A stretch of DNA of 36,922 nucleotides. It comes from a virus. Each line of letters starts with the position of its first letter. The stretch's first letter is position 1. Location of the stretch: positions 1 through 36,922 of the IMG/VR virus record IMGVR_UViG_3300047169_000100; one strand, 5' to 3'. Of the stretch, positions 23,017 to 31,184 are shown piece by piece. Made by a program: the position numbers and the translations under genes. The notes below the pieces were generated by a model. That model worked only from the letters and a program-made list of their open reading frames with translations, searched no databases and was not told where the DNA came from.

Positions 23017-23328
23017 ATGCTCAAGATGGCCAAAGACATGTCGTGGATCTGGCCCGTGCCGGTCCGCTACCCCACAGATGACGGCTTCAAGGACGGCGCG
23101 TTTCGCGCCCGCTTCAAGCTGCTGCCCAAGGAGCGCCGTGAGGCGTTGGAGGCGGAGCCGAACCCGGTGCAAGCCATCCTGGCCGAGGCGGTGGTGGAGC
23201 TGTTCGACCTGGTCCAGGACGATGATGTGCCAATGCCGCTGGCAACCGCGCTGGGCATTCCGTTCCTCAGCCTGGCGCTGTGGTCGGCCTATATCGGCAG
23301 CACCACGGTCGCCCCCCTAAAAAACTGA
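23017..23328 (+). CDS. Tail assembly chaperone, short (unshifted) form
   Basis: A 103-residue product in the position of lambda gpG, with AGAGGAA ahead of the ATG. It opens with a beta-like segment (WPVPVRYPTDDGFKDGAFRA) and continues with helices (LLPKERREALEAEP; AEAVVELFDLV). The frame ends in CTA AAA AAC TGA, placing a slippery heptamer right before the stop. A fraction of ribosomes should shift to -1 there and make the longer protein. Confidence 0.8.
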   Translation: MLKMAKDMSWIWPVPVRYPTDDGFKDGAFRARFKLLPKERREALEAEPNPVQAILAEAVVELFDLVQDDDVPMPLATALGIPFLSLALWSAYIGSTTVAPLKN

Positions 23329-23372
23329 GAGCCGCCGCGCAGGCATGGGTGCGGGGCGGTGCGCGCGGCGGC
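23319..23372 (+). promoter_or_regulatory. Programmed -1 ribosomal frameshift signal
   Basis: A AAA AAC (23319-23325) stands in the right phase for a -1 slip, directly before the 0-frame TGA. Five bases later GCCGCCGCGC (23331-23340) pairs perfectly with GCGCGGCGGC (23363-23372) around a 22-base loop. Slippery site, 5-base spacer and stem are all as in proven -1 sites. Confidence 0.85.
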
Positions 23373-23687
23373 GATGACGGGATCGACACGCAGGTCAAAG
23401 CCCTGGGCCTGCCGCCGGAAATCGCGGCCAGGCTGCGCGCCGAGGCCCGCGGCGCGGCGCCGGAGGATGTCGAAGTGCTGCCCGACAACTGGCCGGCTGT
23501 GCGGCTGTTCTGCGCCATGGGCACGCAATGGCGCAGGGCCGGAATGAGTGGCACCGCCACAGGCTTTGACTACGGCGCGTTGCCGATCGTCGCCGGCGCG
23601 TTGGGGCTGGGCCTGGACGAGGATCTGCTGGGCCGGCTCCAGGTGATGGAAGGCGAGGCCCTGAAACTCATGGCGGCGAAGAGGTAG
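23325..23687 (+). CDS. Tail assembly chaperone, -1 frameshift extension (DUF1799-like)
   Basis: The -1 frame, read from CTG at 23325, continues the chaperone for 120 residues to a stop at 23687, giving a fusion of 223 residues in all (23017-23325 joined to 23325-23687). The extension contains DTQVKALGLPPEIAARLRAE and VEVLPDNWPAVRLFCAMGTQ, the W-rich pattern of DUF1799 proteins, known as the T part of G/GT chaperones in other siphophages. It has no good ribosome binding site of its own near 23280, which also argues for frameshifting. Confidence 0.8.
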   Translation: MRAAAQAWVRGGARGGDDGIDTQVKALGLPPEIAARLRAEARGAAPEDVEVLPDNWPAVRLFCAMGTQWRRAGMSGTATGFDYGALPIVAGALGLGLDEDLLGRLQVMEGEALKLMAAKR

Positions 23688-23688
23688 A

Positions 23689-26619
23689 ATGTCCGATACG
23701 ATCAACCTCGGCCTGAAAATCACCGCCGAGGCCGGCCAGATGAAGGCCACGGTGGTTGGCGCGCAGAATGACCTGCGCGGGCTTGGCACGGCGGCGCAGG
23801 CCGGCGCCGGCCAGGCGACGACGGCGTTGCAGGGCGTGGCCAACGCGCAGACCGCGGTGAGCACCGGCGCCGCCACGGCGAGCAAGGCGACGAAGGTTGC
23901 GGCCGACACGCACAAGGAGATGGCGGCCTCGGCGGGCAACACGGCGTTCGCCATGCGCCAGCTCAACGTGCAGTTCACCCAGGCCGCTGCCGGCATCCTG
24001 AGCGGCCAGCCGGTGTGGATGACGCTGATCCAGCAGGGCCACCAGGTGGCCGACGTGGCCGAGAGCACCGGCATCGGCCTCGGCGTCGTGGACCTCGCGG
24101 CGCAGAAGGTGAAGACGGCCTTTGCGGCGCTGCTCTCGCCGATCGGGCTGGAGATCGCGGGCTTTGCGGCGTTGGGTGTGGCCGCCTATGCGGTGACGGC
24201 GCGGGTCATTGAGCTGGAAGCTGGGCAGCGCGCATTCGGCGTCGCGCTCACCGGCACCAACCGCAGCTCGGTCGCCTCTGGTCAGCAGCTGCAGGACTAT
24301 GCGCGCAGCCTGCAGCGCGTCGGGTTGGATGCGGCGGACGCGCAAGCTGAGATCCTCGCCCTGGCGCGGTCGCAGGGGCTGAGCGGCGTTGACCTTCAAA
24401 ACACCATCAAGCTTGCCGGCGATCTGGCCTCGGCGCTGGGCATCGATGTGCCCACCGCCCTTGGCAAGCTGAAGGAGGCATTCACTGGCGGCTACGACGG
24501 CGCCCGAAAGCTCGACGACGTCGTGAACGTGCTGAGCGCCTCCGAGCGCGATCAGGTCCGCGCCATGAAGGAGAGCGGCGACCAGGTCGGCGCCAACAAG
24601 CTCATCTTCGAGGCGCTGCAACGGCAGATCACCGGGCTGAACGATCAGTCGCTGACGCAGATGAGCCGGGCTTTGCGGGATCTGGCGGCCGATTGGAATG
24701 GGTTTATGGACGCGGTGGCCAAGAGCGGCGCCGTGATCGCGGCCGTGCAGACCTTGCAGCTGGCCGTGAAGGCGCTCGCTGCCCTGGTGCCTTCGGGCGG
24801 CGGCTCTGGCACGGTGGTCGGTCAGCTGAACGCCCAGATCGCGCGGCTTGAGGCTCAGCTTGCGGATCGGGACAGCTACGGTCAGCCAACTGTGAGTGGC
24901 GCGGCAGCGGCGGCGTTGCAGCAGCAGATCGCCAACCTGAAGGCGCAGGCCATGCTGGCGGGCGGCGCTATCACCGGCGATGCCGCGAATGCGCCTGCCA
25001 CACCCACAACGTCCACGACGGGTGCGGCGGCCGCGTCGACCGCCGAGCAGCAACGCCAGGCCAAGGTGGTCTCCGACGCCACGAAGGCATGGGATGATCA
25101 GCGCCGCATCCTGGCGGCCTCGCTGCCGGATCGCGCGCGTGTTCGCGCCGAGATCGAGGCGGAGAACGCCATCTCCGGCCTGAATGTCGACGCCAAGGCG
25201 GCCGAGGAGATCAAGCGCCGCGCCGTCACCACGGCGATCGCCACTGAGGCCGATGCCCGCGCGCAGGAGCTGCTGGGGATCGACCTTGAGATCACCGCGG
25301 CGAAGGACCTGGTGGCCGCGACCACCGGCGGGCGCGTGGCGATGCTGCAAGCCACCGCCGCGGCACAGGCGCACGCGGAGGCCGCCACGAAAGCAGGGGT
25401 CAGTGAAGAGGCGCTGATGCATGCCCTGCTGAACCGTGCGGCGGCACAGGCGGCGAGCCAGGCGGCGAGCCAGGTGATCGACCTGGAAGAGGCGGCACTC
25501 GCGGCGAAGGATTTGGCGGACGCGACGGCGAAGGGCTTCGAGGCGGAGCACGCGGCCGAGCTGGTGGAGAAGGTGCGCCAGCTCACCGTCGGCCTCCGCG
25601 CGGCGGCGGCGGCGGCGACCGACCCTGCGCTGAAGGCGCTGATCAATGGCGAGGTGGATCGCATCTCGGATGCGGTCAATGCCGGCGATGCCGCGCAGCA
25701 GCACCGCGCCGTCGCCCAGCTCGGCAACCAGCAAGGCCAGGATCTCGACACGCTGCGGCTGCGCCAGCAGCTGCTCGGCGCGAACGCGCAGACGGTTGCG
25801 ACCGAGACCGCGGATCTGCGGGCGCGGCAGACGCTGGAACGCCAGGGCATCTCGACGACGACCGAGCAGTCGCTGGCCTATCGCGACCAGGCCAAGCAGA
25901 TCGCGCTCACCACCCAGCAGGTGCAGCAGCAGGAGGACTCCTGGGCGGCGGTGGGGCAGGCAGGCAGCCAGGCGTTCCAGCAGGTCGGGCAGCAGATCGC
26001 GCAGGACATCGCGCAGGGGCAGCTGGGCTTCCAGACGCTGGAGAAGGTCGGCACCTCCGTCGCGCAGACGCTGATCCAAAAATTTGCCGAGCTGGCGATC
26101 GTCAATCCGCTGCTCAATTCGCTCGGGCTCTCCGGCGCCAATCTGCTGCCGTCACTGGGTAGCCTGATCTCCGGCGGTGGTGGTGGGGTCTCGGCGGCGG
26201 TGCCGTCGTCGCAAGGCGCGTTGACCAGCGCGATCTGGCACACCGGCGGGGTGATCGGCGCGCCGAGCGCCACCCGCGATGTCCCGATGTCCATCTTCGA
26301 GGGCGCCCCGCGGTTTCACACCGGCGGGCTGATCGGCTCGGACGAAGTGCCGATCATCGCGCGCAAGGGCGAGGGCGTGTTCACGCCGGAACAGATGTCG
26401 GCGATGGGGCCGTCTGGGGGCATCGTTATCAACGCCAATTTCAACGGCAATGTCGGCTCGGCCAATGATCGCGCGTTGATGGCAGCACAGCTGCATGCGG
26501 TGGTGGACGACGCCGTCAACCGCCGCACGCCTGGCATCGCGGCGCTGGCGCAGGCCGGCGTGATCGCCCAGGCCGGCCGGGGCGGGAAATACGCGCAGGC
26601 CGTCGGGAGGCGTTCATGA
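23689..26619 (+). CDS. Tail length tape measure protein
   Basis: A 976-residue protein, the longest in the window, starting after GAGG. The N-terminus (INLGLKITAEAGQMKATVVG) and AMRQLNVQFTQAAAGILSGQ then PVWMTLIQQGHQVADVAEST match the lambda-type tape measure family. The centre is Ala/Gln-rich coiled coil with a hydrophobic segment near 145-170. The end carries the family hallmark, two HTGG repeats (HTGGVIGAPSATRDVPMSIF; FHTGGLIGSDEVPIIARKGE). It sets tail length and is expelled with the DNA. At about 0.15 nm per residue the tail would be near 145 nm (inference). Confidence 0.92.
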   Translation: MSDTINLGLKITAEAGQMKATVVGAQNDLRGLGTAAQAGAGQATTALQGVANAQTAVSTGAATASKATKVAADTHKEMAASAGNTAFAMRQLNVQFTQAAAGILSGQPVWMTLIQQGHQVADVAESTGIGLGVVDLAAQKVKTAFAALLSPIGLEIAGFAALGVAAYAVTARVIELEAGQRAFGVALTGTNRSSVASGQQLQDYARSLQRVGLDAADAQAEILALARSQGLSGVDLQNTIKLAGDLASALGIDVPTALGKLKEAFTGGYDGARKLDDVVNVLSASERDQVRAMKESGDQVGANKLIFEALQRQITGLNDQSLTQMSRALRDLAADWNGFMDAVAKSGAVIAAVQTLQLAVKALAALVPSGGGSGTVVGQLNAQIARLEAQLADRDSYGQPTVSGAAAAALQQQIANLKAQAMLAGGAITGDAANAPATPTTSTTGAAAASTAEQQRQAKVVSDATKAWDDQRRILAASLPDRARVRAEIEAENAISGLNVDAKAAEEIKRRAVTTAIATEADARAQELLGIDLEITAAKDLVAATTGGRVAMLQATAAAQAHAEAATKAGVSEEALMHALLNRAAAQAASQAASQVIDLEEAALAAKDLADATAKGFEAEHAAELVEKVRQLTVGLRAAAAAATDPALKALINGEVDRISDAVNAGDAAQQHRAVAQLGNQQGQDLDTLRLRQQLLGANAQTVATETADLRARQTLERQGISTTTEQSLAYRDQAKQIALTTQQVQQQEDSWAAVGQAGSQAFQQVGQQIAQDIAQGQLGFQTLEKVGTSVAQTLIQKFAELAIVNPLLNSLGLSGANLLPSLGSLISGGGGGVSAAVPSSQGALTSAIWHTGGVIGAPSATRDVPMSIFEGAPRFHTGGLIGSDEVPIIARKGEGVFTPEQMSAMGPSGGIVINANFNGNVGSANDRALMAAQLHAVVDDAVNRRTPGIAALAQAGVIAQAGRGGKYAQAVGRRS

Positions 26620-27224
26620 CCGTGCTCAGCTTCCCCTCCGACGTGCTGGCGCCGAGCAGCCTCACGCTGGACATCGTCGCCAACACGCAATCCGGCGGGA
26701 AGTCGCCGTTCGACGGCACCGAGCAGACGCTGGAGATGCCTGGCGCCGCCTGGATGGCGAAGGTGACGTTCGAGAATTTGCAGAACGCCGAGTGGCGCTC
26801 CTTGCTTTCCTTCCTGGTCGATCTCGGCGGCAAGGCGGGGCGGTTCACCTGGGCGCCGCCGTTCACGCGGCAGGGCACCGCGACGGGCGGCCACATCAAC
26901 GGGGCCGGGCAGACCGGCAAATCCCTGGTGACGGCCGGCTGGGGCGGCACAGGCTACGCCGCGCGCAACGGCGACCTGATCGGCTGGACGGACCCGACCG
27001 GGCGGCCGGCACTGCATATCGTCACGGCCGATGCCACGCCGTCGGGCGGCGCCTGCACGCTGGCGATCGCGCCGGCGATCCGTCGGCCGCCGGCGGATGC
27101 GACCGCGCTGGCACTGACCGCGCCCGTCGCGCTGTGGCGGCTGGCCGACGACACCAACGGCATGGACTGGATGACCGGGGATTTCGGGAATTTCCAGAAC
27201 ACCTTCGTGGAGGCGATTTTCTGA
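26616..27224 (+). CDS. Distal/minor tail protein
   Basis: A 202-residue protein from an ATGA overlap with the tape measure gene. Beta-rich with conserved-looking W/G segments (MPGAAWMAKVTFENLQNAEW; GRFTWAPPFTRQGTA) and a C-terminal VALWRLADDTNGMDWMTGDF. By position, the first gene after the tape measure, it should be a distal tail component. The exact family is not clear to me. Confidence 0.65.
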   Translation: MTVLSFPSDVLAPSSLTLDIVANTQSGGKSPFDGTEQTLEMPGAAWMAKVTFENLQNAEWRSLLSFLVDLGGKAGRFTWAPPFTRQGTATGGHINGAGQTGKSLVTAGWGGTGYAARNGDLIGWTDPTGRPALHIVTADATPSGGACTLAIAPAIRRPPADATALALTAPVALWRLADDTNGMDWMTGDFGNFQNTFVEAIF

Positions 27225-27796
27225 TGTCCCGCGATCTCTCCGACGCGGCGATCGACGCCTCTTCCGCCGAAGTCGTCCTGCGCACCGTGGCGGCCGAGCT
27301 GGATTTCTCCTCCGGCGTGGTGCGCGTCAACGGCTCGCCGGCGAGCGTCATTATCGGCGGACAGGAGTTCTTTGGCGTCGGCGGGCTCGGTTCGATCTCG
27401 CAGGTGGATGAGAGCACCGAGCTGAAAGCCTACGGCCTGACCATGACGCTGTCCGGCGTCCCGCGGGACATGATCGGCACGGCTGTGGCCGAGAACTATC
27501 AGGGCCGCCGGGCGACGCTGTGGGAGGTGATCCTCGACCGCGAAACCTGGGCGGTGATCGCCGATCCGATCGTCTTCTTCCGTGGGCGCATGAGCCAGAT
27601 GAACGTGGATCTCGGCACGACGGCCACCGTCGAGCTGGTGGTGGAGAACCGGCTGGCGCGGTGGGAGACCCCGAAGATCCGCCGCTACACGGACGAGGAT
27701 CAGCAGCGCGCGCACCCCGGCGACAAGGGCTTGGCCTTCGTGGCGTCCACCACCGAGAAGACGCTGATCTGGCCGGCGCGGAGTTTCCGGGGATGA
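27224..27796 (+). CDS. Minor tail protein (baseplate hub-like)
   Basis: A 190-residue protein starting in a TGATG overlap. Pattern: VLRTVAAELDFSSGVVRVNG, GGLGSISQVDESTELKAYGL, TMTLSGVPRDMIGTAVAENY and later FFRGRMSQMNVDLGTTATVE. This type occurs between distal tail and cysteine peptidase genes in alpha- and gammaproteobacterial siphophages. A role at the tail tip is inferred from order. Confidence 0.65.
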   Translation: MSRDLSDAAIDASSAEVVLRTVAAELDFSSGVVRVNGSPASVIIGGQEFFGVGGLGSISQVDESTELKAYGLTMTLSGVPRDMIGTAVAENYQGRRATLWEVILDRETWAVIADPIVFFRGRMSQMNVDLGTTATVELVVENRLARWETPKIRRYTDEDQQRAHPGDKGLAFVASTTEKTLIWPARSFRG

Positions 27797-28209
27797 GGCG
27801 CACGCGCAGCCCGAACTGGCCGGAGAAGCTGGCGGCCTTCGTGAGCGCGCGCCGGGAGCATCCGTTCGTGTGGGGCGCGCAGGATTGCTGCACCTTCGCG
27901 GCCGATGCCGTGATCGCGATGACGGGGCGGGACCCGTTGGCGGATTTCCGGGGCCGCTACAGCACCGAGGACGAGGCGGACGCGGTGATCGGGCCGGACG
28001 GGCTGGAGGCCATGCTGGCGCAGCACCTGGCGGCGTTCGGCGCCACCGAGATCCCGCCGTTGCAGGCGCAGCGCGGGGATCTGGCGCTGGTGCGCGTGGC
28101 CAACCACACCCTGCTGGGTGTGGTGATCGGGCCGACGGTGGCAGCGCCGGGGCTTGAACGCCTCGCCTTCGTGCGCGCGTCCACCGCCCTGCGCGCCTGG
28201 GCGGTCTGA
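27793..28209 (+). CDS. NlpC/P60-like cysteine peptidase, DUF6950 type
   Basis: A 138-residue protein whose FVWGAQDCCTFAADAV (25-40) is the DUF6950 active-site motif, with a cysteine of DCC as nucleophile and a later LVRVANHTLLGVVIGP holding the likely histidine. In siphophage tails such proteins (compare lambda gpK) help cut peptidoglycan during DNA entry or process the tail tip. It overlaps the previous gene by 4 bases and is followed by the tip protein, as expected. Confidence 0.8.
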   Translation: MRRTRSPNWPEKLAAFVSARREHPFVWGAQDCCTFAADAVIAMTGRDPLADFRGRYSTEDEADAVIGPDGLEAMLAQHLAAFGATEIPPLQAQRGDLALVRVANHTLLGVVIGPTVAAPGLERLAFVRASTALRAWAV

Positions 28210-28212
28210 GCC

Positions 28213-30573
28213 ATGCCCCCGGTTCTCGCCGCCGTCGTCGGGCTTGGCGTTGGAACGGTGGCCAGCGGGTTGCTGGGCACCGGCCTCACCTTGTTCGGCA
28301 CCTCGGTGTTCACCGGTTTCGGTATTCTCGGCGCCACGGGTGCCTCCATCGTCGGCGGGCTGATCGGGCTGGCGGTCACCACCGGGCTTGGCGCGTTGCT
28401 CGGCACGAAGCCTAAATCCGCAGCGCTCAGCCCCACCGATCGGCAGCAAATTCTGCGCACCACGATCGGCGTGCGCACGCTGGTCTACGGGCAAGCCAAG
28501 GTCTCCGGCCCGGAGATCTACTCCGCCTCGTCCGGCGCGGATCAGCGGTATCTGCACCTGGTGATCCCGCTGGCCAGCCACCCGATCCAGTCGATCGACG
28601 CGCTCTGGATCAATGACACCCGCATCCCCGCCGTCTACATCGATGGCGGCGGCATGGTGACCGATGGCGATCTGGCCGGCCTCGTCCGCGTCAAGCGCTA
28701 CCTCGGCACACAGACCACGGCGGATGCGGACCTGATCTCCGAAAGCCCGGACGGCTGGAGCAGCGACCACAAGCTGCTGGGGATCGCCTACATCTATGTT
28801 CGCCTGGAATTCAACCAGGACAAGTTCGCCACCGGCCTCAACAACGTCGCCGCCGAGATCCACGGCAAGAGCGACATCCTCGATCCGCGCACCGGCACCA
28901 CGGGCTACAGCGACAACTGGGCGCTGTGCGTTCTCGACTATCTGCGCTCGCCCTATGGGCTGGAGTGCGCGGATGACGAGATCGACACCGACAGCTTCAT
29001 CGCCGCCGCCAATGTGAGCGATGAAGAGGTCCAGCTCGATGCGGGCGCCACGGTGTTCCAGCCCCGCTATCAGATGCACGGCGTCGTCGCGCTGGACCGC
29101 AAGCCGATCGACATCATGACGGATATGGAGACCGCCGGCGGCGCGGGCGCGCTGGTCTATGTGCAGGGCGCGTATCGCCTCTATGCCGGCGCCTATTCCG
29201 CGCCGACGGACACGCTGGAGGTGTCCGACCTCGCCGGCTCCATCAAGCTGGTGACCAAGGCGCCGATCGCCGACATCTTCAATGCGGTGAAGGGCACCTA
29301 CGTCAATCCATCCGACAGCTGGCAGGAGGCCGAGTATCCCGCGGTGATCGACACCGCGGCGGCGGCCGAGGACGGCGAGACGATCTGGGCCGCGGATCTC
29401 GCGCTGCCGTTCACCATCGACGCCACGATGGCGCAGCGCCTGGCGACCATCTATCTGCGCCGCGCGCGCGCCGCCCAGGCGATCCAGGTGCCCGTCCGCT
29501 ATGCCGGCATCCGCTGGACGGCGAAGCAGATGCTGGCCGTCACGCTGGATGATTTCGGGTTTGCGGACCGGGCGTTCTCGATCGAGAAATTCACCTTCGA
29601 TCCGCCGACGGGGGCGATCACCCTGTCGCTGATGGAGCAGAGCGCGGACATCTACGCTTGGACCTACGACCTGGCCACGGCGCCGCTGACCCGGCAGAGC
29701 ACGACACTGATCAACCCGCTCTCCATCCCCGCGCCGACGGCCGCCGAGGTTGACACCGGCACGGTCATCGCCGGCGACGGCACGGCGGCGCTCTCGCTGC
29801 TGGTGACCTGGACGCCGGCCGCGCATGCTTTCGTCACGGGCACCGAGGTGCAATGGCAGCTGGACGGCGCGGCGAGCTGGAACTCGGCGGTGATCCCGGT
29901 GCCGACGGGGCGGTTCGTCATCGCGCCGGTGAAGGACGGGGACGAATACCATGTGCGCCTGCGCGCCGTGGCCGGGCTGGTGCGCAGCGCCTGGACCACG
30001 GCGGTGACCGCCACCGGGGCGGCTGATGCAACGGCGCCTGGTGTGCCGACAGGGCTGGCGGGCGTGGGCGTGGCGCGCGGCGCGGCGCTGCACTGGACCA
30101 ATCCTGGCGATGACGATCTCGCGGGGGTGGAGGTGTGGGAGCTGGCGGAGACCACGGGCGCGGTGTGGACCCGTGTGGTCGATACGCTGGCCGAGGGCTA
30201 CACGCGGTTCGGCCTGGCGCCGGCGGAGGCGCGGCAGTTCAAGCTGCGCGCCTACGACCGCACGGGGAACCTCAGCGCGTTCTGCACCGCGATCGAGGTC
30301 ACCGCCTCGCTGCTGGCGACGGATGATGTGGGCGCCGGGCAGATCTCCGCCGACACGCTGGGCAGCATCTCCGCCTCGATCAGCGTCAACCGCGATGATG
30401 CGCCGAGCGGCGGCTACACGCATGGGGTGCTGGGCGGTGTGGATGTGACGGTGGAGCGCGACGGGCGGCTGCTGGTGGTGGTGCAGGTGCGCGGTGCGAC
30501 GGCCACCAGCGCGGGCAGCTCGGGCGAGACGGTCAACGGCAGCGAGACGGGCGGCGGCGGAGGCGGCGGCTGA
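28213..30573 (+). CDS. Tail tip / host-specificity protein (J-like) with fibronectin-type domains
   Basis: A 786-residue protein. The N-terminal ~65 residues are Gly-rich and hydrophobic (VVGLGVGTVASGLLGTGLTL), as in gpI/J-type tip proteins; then comes the tip core with RTTIGVRTLVYGQAKVSGPE and LGIAYIYVRLEFNQDKFATG, and YSDNWALCVLDYLRSPYGLE. Residues ~500-700 form two fibronectin-III-like domains (LLVTWTPAAHAFVTGTEVQW; ALHWTNPGDDDLAGVEVWEL). The end is poly-Gly. It would bind the host receptor or hold the fibres. It is the last long gene of the tail block. Confidence 0.85.
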   Translation: MPPVLAAVVGLGVGTVASGLLGTGLTLFGTSVFTGFGILGATGASIVGGLIGLAVTTGLGALLGTKPKSAALSPTDRQQILRTTIGVRTLVYGQAKVSGPEIYSASSGADQRYLHLVIPLASHPIQSIDALWINDTRIPAVYIDGGGMVTDGDLAGLVRVKRYLGTQTTADADLISESPDGWSSDHKLLGIAYIYVRLEFNQDKFATGLNNVAAEIHGKSDILDPRTGTTGYSDNWALCVLDYLRSPYGLECADDEIDTDSFIAAANVSDEEVQLDAGATVFQPRYQMHGVVALDRKPIDIMTDMETAGGAGALVYVQGAYRLYAGAYSAPTDTLEVSDLAGSIKLVTKAPIADIFNAVKGTYVNPSDSWQEAEYPAVIDTAAAAEDGETIWAADLALPFTIDATMAQRLATIYLRRARAAQAIQVPVRYAGIRWTAKQMLAVTLDDFGFADRAFSIEKFTFDPPTGAITLSLMEQSADIYAWTYDLATAPLTRQSTTLINPLSIPAPTAAEVDTGTVIAGDGTAALSLLVTWTPAAHAFVTGTEVQWQLDGAASWNSAVIPVPTGRFVIAPVKDGDEYHVRLRAVAGLVRSAWTTAVTATGAADATAPGVPTGLAGVGVARGAALHWTNPGDDDLAGVEVWELAETTGAVWTRVVDTLAEGYTRFGLAPAEARQFKLRAYDRTGNLSAFCTAIEVTASLLATDDVGAGQISADTLGSISASISVNRDDAPSGGYTHGVLGGVDVTVERDGRLLVVVQVRGATATSAGSSGETVNGSETGGGGGGG

Positions 30574-30812
30574 TGGCGATCCCCAGCACATTCCACACCG
30601 CGCACGGCATCGCCCTGATGCGGCAGGACCCCGGCGGCGAGTGGTTCTTCGTGTCCTGGGTGACTGGCTCCAACGCCACGGCGCTTGAAGTCCTGGACGC
30701 GGGGACGTATCGCTACGAGCTGTGGTGGGTGATCGGCGCGGACCAGAGCGAGGTTCTGACTGCCACCTATTCCGGCCCCGCCCGCCTCGCGATGCTGCAC
30801 CTCAAGGTGTAG
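30573..30812 (+). CDS. Small protein after the tail tip gene
   Basis: A 79-residue protein whose ATG shares a base with the tip protein stop. Aromatic and beta-rich (EWFFVSWVTGSNATALEVLD; YRYELWWVIGADQSEVLTAT). No family recognised. Its stop codon directly abuts the palindrome of late site 3, so it ends the tail operon. Confidence 0.6.
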   Translation: MAIPSTFHTAHGIALMRQDPGGEWFFVSWVTGSNATALEVLDAGTYRYELWWVIGADQSEVLTATYSGPARLAMLHLKV

Positions 30813-30830
30813 GGCTGACGGTTGTCAGCC
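30813..30830. promoter_or_regulatory. Late-promoter palindrome, site 3 (fibre block)
   Basis: GGCTGACG-GT-TGTCAGCC: the same inverted repeat with one substitution in the left arm, followed by TGCGA as at site 2. TACG starts 24 bases beyond its end (30854-30857), exactly as at site 2. It begins on the base after the previous stop codon. Confidence 0.75.
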
Positions 30831-30884
30831 TGCGATTTCATCCCCCTGATGGCTACGCCTCGGCTCCTCAGCACGGAGTGCCGG

Positions 30885-31184
30885 GTGGCCAGTCTCACGA
30901 TCAAAGCCGGCGCGACCTTCGCGCAGCAATTTAGTCTGGTGGAGGACGATGGGGTCACGCCCGTTGCCGCCTCGGCGATCCGCGGGCAGATCCGGGATCG
31001 CCAGGACATGCTGGTCTGGGAGATGGCGTTTACCCAGGTCGGCACCGGGCAATACACGGTCACGCATGACACGTCGGGCTGGCCGGTTGGCAATTTGCGC
31101 TTCGATCTGCTGCTGACCCTGCCCTCCGGCGCCGTCAACACCGAGACGGTTGACCTGGTCGTGCAAGGCCCGGTGACCCGATGA
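30885..31184 (+). CDS. Fibre-block protein, first gene after late site 3
   Basis: A 99-residue beta-rich protein (ASLTIKAGATFAQQFSLVED; IRDRQDMLVWEMAFTQVG; GNLRFDLLLTLPSGAVNTET), probably a fibre-associated or Ig-like virion protein. GTG 30885 is chosen as start: GGAG lies at 30875-30878, and a transcript from a promoter governed by site 3 would begin after the in-frame ATG at 30849, leaving that ATG out. If the promoter idea is wrong, 30849 is the alternative. It ends in an ATGA overlap with the fibre gene. Confidence 0.65.
   Translation: MASLTIKAGATFAQQFSLVEDDGVTPVAASAIRGQIRDRQDMLVWEMAFTQVGTGQYTVTHDTSGWPVGNLRFDLLLTLPSGAVNTETVDLVVQGPVTR

Noticed and set aside
23668-26079. Minus-strand open frame of about 800 codons
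   Set aside because: It is the antisense of the tape measure gene; the composition is Arg/Leu/Gly-rich without any domain.
27700-30591. Minus-strand open frame of about 960 codons
   Set aside because: It covers the cysteine peptidase and tail tip genes in antisense; the length reflects high GC content and lack of stop codons only.
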